A model generated the notes under the pieces. That model was not told the origin of the DNA, did no database searches, and was given only the letters and a program-made list of their open reading frames with translations. Both the position numbers and the translations under genes were made by a program. A stretch of 64,000 nt of DNA from Brevundimonas sp. UBA6550 (GTDB lineage: Bacteria; Pseudomonadota; Alphaproteobacteria; Caulobacterales; Caulobacteraceae): the NCBI RefSeq assembly GCF_002434505.1, contig NZ_DJKE01000005.1:186001-250000 (forward strand). Direction: 5' to 3'. The stretch's first letter is position 1; every line of letters starts with the position of its first letter. This document shows positions 62,702 to 64,000 of this stretch, one piece after another.

Positions 62702-63259
62702 CTAGCGGTGCGGCCTGAACCAGCTGGGCGCCGCGGGCGGGGCGCAGTTGCGCTGCATCCCCATCCCCTTCAGGAAGGCGCGGCGCATCCGGCCGGACTG
62801 GATGGCGGACTGGACGTGCTTGGAATGCTGGTCGGCCCCGCTGAGCCTGCGAATCCAGCTGCGCCCCGGAATGAAGTCGGTGGTCGTGTCGCGAATGGCG
62901 TTCAGCGCCGCCTTGGCCGCCGCATCGGCCGCCCGCTCGCTGAGATACGATCCGTCCTGGCGCGGCGGCTCGTCGGTGTCCGGCCCCAGCGCCTCGTCCA
63001 GCCGCGCGACCTCGGCCCCGATGGTGGAGCACTGGTTCAGATTGCGCAGGTCGTAGGGATTGGCCTCGGCCTGAAGCAGCACCGTCGGGATCATCTGACG
63101 ACGCAGGTTGAAGTCCTCCAGCGGCGCCGTGGCCGCCGCGGCGAACCCCGCCCCCACCTGCTCGGCTCCGCCCATGGCCGAACGCCCGGCGTTGCAGCCC
63201 GCCAGACCGACCGACGCTGCGCCGGCGACCGCCACTATCGCACAAACAACTGTTCTCAT
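62702..63259 (-). CDS. Putative lipoprotein of unknown function
   Basis: 185 residues from the ATG at 63259: MRTVVCAIVAVAGAASVGLAGCNAG is a lipoprotein signal with lipobox VGLAGC (Cys22). The mature protein is alpha-helical, with IPTVLLQAEANPYDLRNLNQCSTIGAEVARLDEALGPD, then RDTTTDFIPGRSWIRRLSGADQHSKHVQSAIQSGRMRRAFLKGMG. The pattern is seen in conserved alphaproteobacterial lipoproteins, but I know no function. A start at 63310 is in frame but would bury the signal. Confidence 0.78.
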   Translation of the reverse strand: MRTVVCAIVAVAGAASVGLAGCNAGRSAMGGAEQVGAGFAAAATAPLEDFNLRRQMIPTVLLQAEANPYDLRNLNQCSTIGAEVARLDEALGPDTDEPPRQDGSYLSERAADAAAKAALNAIRDTTTDFIPGRSWIRRLSGADQHSKHVQSAIQSGRMRRAFLKGMGMQRNCAPPAAPSWFRPHR

Positions 63260-63457
63260 CCGGGCCCTTAGATCACGTCCGGCGGCCCCAGCCAAAGGTC
63301 GCTTGGTCATAACTGCGTCGTCACAGCGGCTGGAACAGCAGGATCAGCGGCGGCGCGACGCCCCTCTACGCATGGCGATCACCAGCCGTGCAAACCCTGG
63401 CCGATTTCCAGGAACCGCCCATTCGAGCGTGATTTTCGTCGCTTTCCCATGACGCGG

Positions 63458-64000
63458 TTAATGGCTGGACTTCAAAAGGAAGTGTGGCAGAAGCCCCGCC
63501 ACGACCTTGCGGCTGGCGTCGTCCTCCTGATCAAGCATGTCCCGCAACGGTGGGCCGATCAGAGCTTCGCCGAAAGCACTCAGCGCTATGAACAACACCG
63601 CTGCGGAGAGCCGATTCTGCGACGGATTCACAGGATCGCCCAGCTTGTCCTGAATGGCGTGAACCAAGCCGTTGACCGCGTCTCGGACGGGCTCGAGATG
63701 AGACAGGTCGCCCTTCAGCACGATCCAGGCGGCCAGCTTGCCCGCGCCGCCTTCGGCGAAGGCGTCGAAGACGGCGTTGACCAGTTCCAGCGGCGCCCCC
63801 TCGTCCGTGCGCAGACGCGCGATCGCCGTATCCAGCGCATTGGACAGGTCCGCCACCATCGACCCCATCAACGCGGACTGAAGCCCCTCCGCCGATCCGA
63901 AATGGTGGATCAGATTGGCGTGCGTCATCCCCAGGTCGTCGGCCACAGCCTTGAGCGTGACGGAATCAGGCCCGCCCGCCAGCAACCGCGCGCGGGCGCA
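63458..64000 (-). CDS. TetR-family regulator, N terminus cut by the window edge
   Basis: At least 180 residues; the frame is open to the right edge (CARARLLAGGPDSV...). HTH SVTLKAVADDLGMTHANLIHHFGSAEGLQSALM with the TetR hallmark HHFGS. The ligand domain covers the rest. The first HTH helix and start codon lie beyond base 64,000. Target unknown. Confidence 0.86.
   Translation of the reverse strand, partial: CARARLLAGGPDSVTLKAVADDLGMTHANLIHHFGSAEGLQSALMGSMVADLSNALDTAIARLRTDEGAPLELVNAVFDAFAEGGAGKLAAWIVLKGDLSHLEPVRDAVNGLVHAIQDKLGDPVNPSQNRLSAAVLFIALSAFGEALIGPPLRDMLDQEDDASRKVVAGLLPHFLLKSSH

Overview
The window is high-GC alphaproteobacterial DNA. The housekeeping genes, the frequent 4-base start/stop overlaps and the frequent GTG/TTG starts suggest Caulobacterales, most like Brevundimonas (inference; no search was run). 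It has two parts: the right-hand end of an integrated mobile element (about 1-34,349) and ordinary chromosome (about 34,350-64,000). The junction is the 3' end of guaA, a known landing site for tyrosine-recombinase integrative elements.

Mobile element. The left edge carries a type IV coupling protein (open at the window edge) and a small LPD7-type gene. An AbiE-type toxin-antitoxin operon follows, with an unrecognised third gene and a promoter buried in a perfect inverted repeat. Then come a VirD2/MOBP-type relaxase and a MobC-like accessory gene. Just upstream of mobC is a sequence identical over 12 bases to the RP4 nic region, so a candidate oriT sits at about 6,386-6,423. A ParB-like gene is cut short next to it, at a 25-bp palindrome. 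No type IV secretion genes are visible; they would lie to the left if the element has them.

Metal cargo (8.3-32.5 kb): (i) a mer-like module (merR / merT-like / GDCCVxC protein / VOC protein) without mercuric reductase; (ii) a Cus-type Cu/Ag RND operon with two CusF-type domains plus a DUF411 gene; (iii) a Czc-type Co/Zn/Cd RND operon with a CDF transporter; (iv) a second CDF transporter with a methyltransferase behind a MerR-type operator; (v) a pbr-like set (lspA/pbrC broken by a frameshift, MAPEG, MerR/PbrR-like, cytochrome c-FTR1 fusion/PbrT-like) without a P-type ATPase; (vi) arsR-arsC-acr3-arsN2-arsH. An AlpA-type regulator and the integrase close the element next to guaA.

Chromosome. 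guaA lies in a compact minus-strand block with an MTA/SAH-nucleosidase-like gene, an RsmB-type rRNA methyltransferase, a MAPEG gene and guaB. Next are DUF2061, DUF2332, rlmE and a cyclophilin. A surface-polysaccharide locus spans 42.8-50.6 kb: three GT4 and one GT2 glycosyltransferases, an O-antigen ligase/polymerase-like protein, UDP-galactopyranose mutase and a flippase. After it come DUF2177 with a CFA-synthase-like methyltransferase, the two subunits of a 3-oxoacid CoA-transferase, a membrane protein, trmFO, an AT-richer orphan membrane gene, an MFS transporter divergent from a MarR regulator, a phytoene-synthase-like gene with a long-chain polyprenyl synthase, a TrmN6-like methyltransferase, a nucleotidyltransferase-like gene, tgt (lacking the usual zinc-binding cysteines), an intergenic palindromic repeat, a lipoprotein and a TetR gene cut by the window edge. 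No rRNA, tRNA or CRISPR array was seen.
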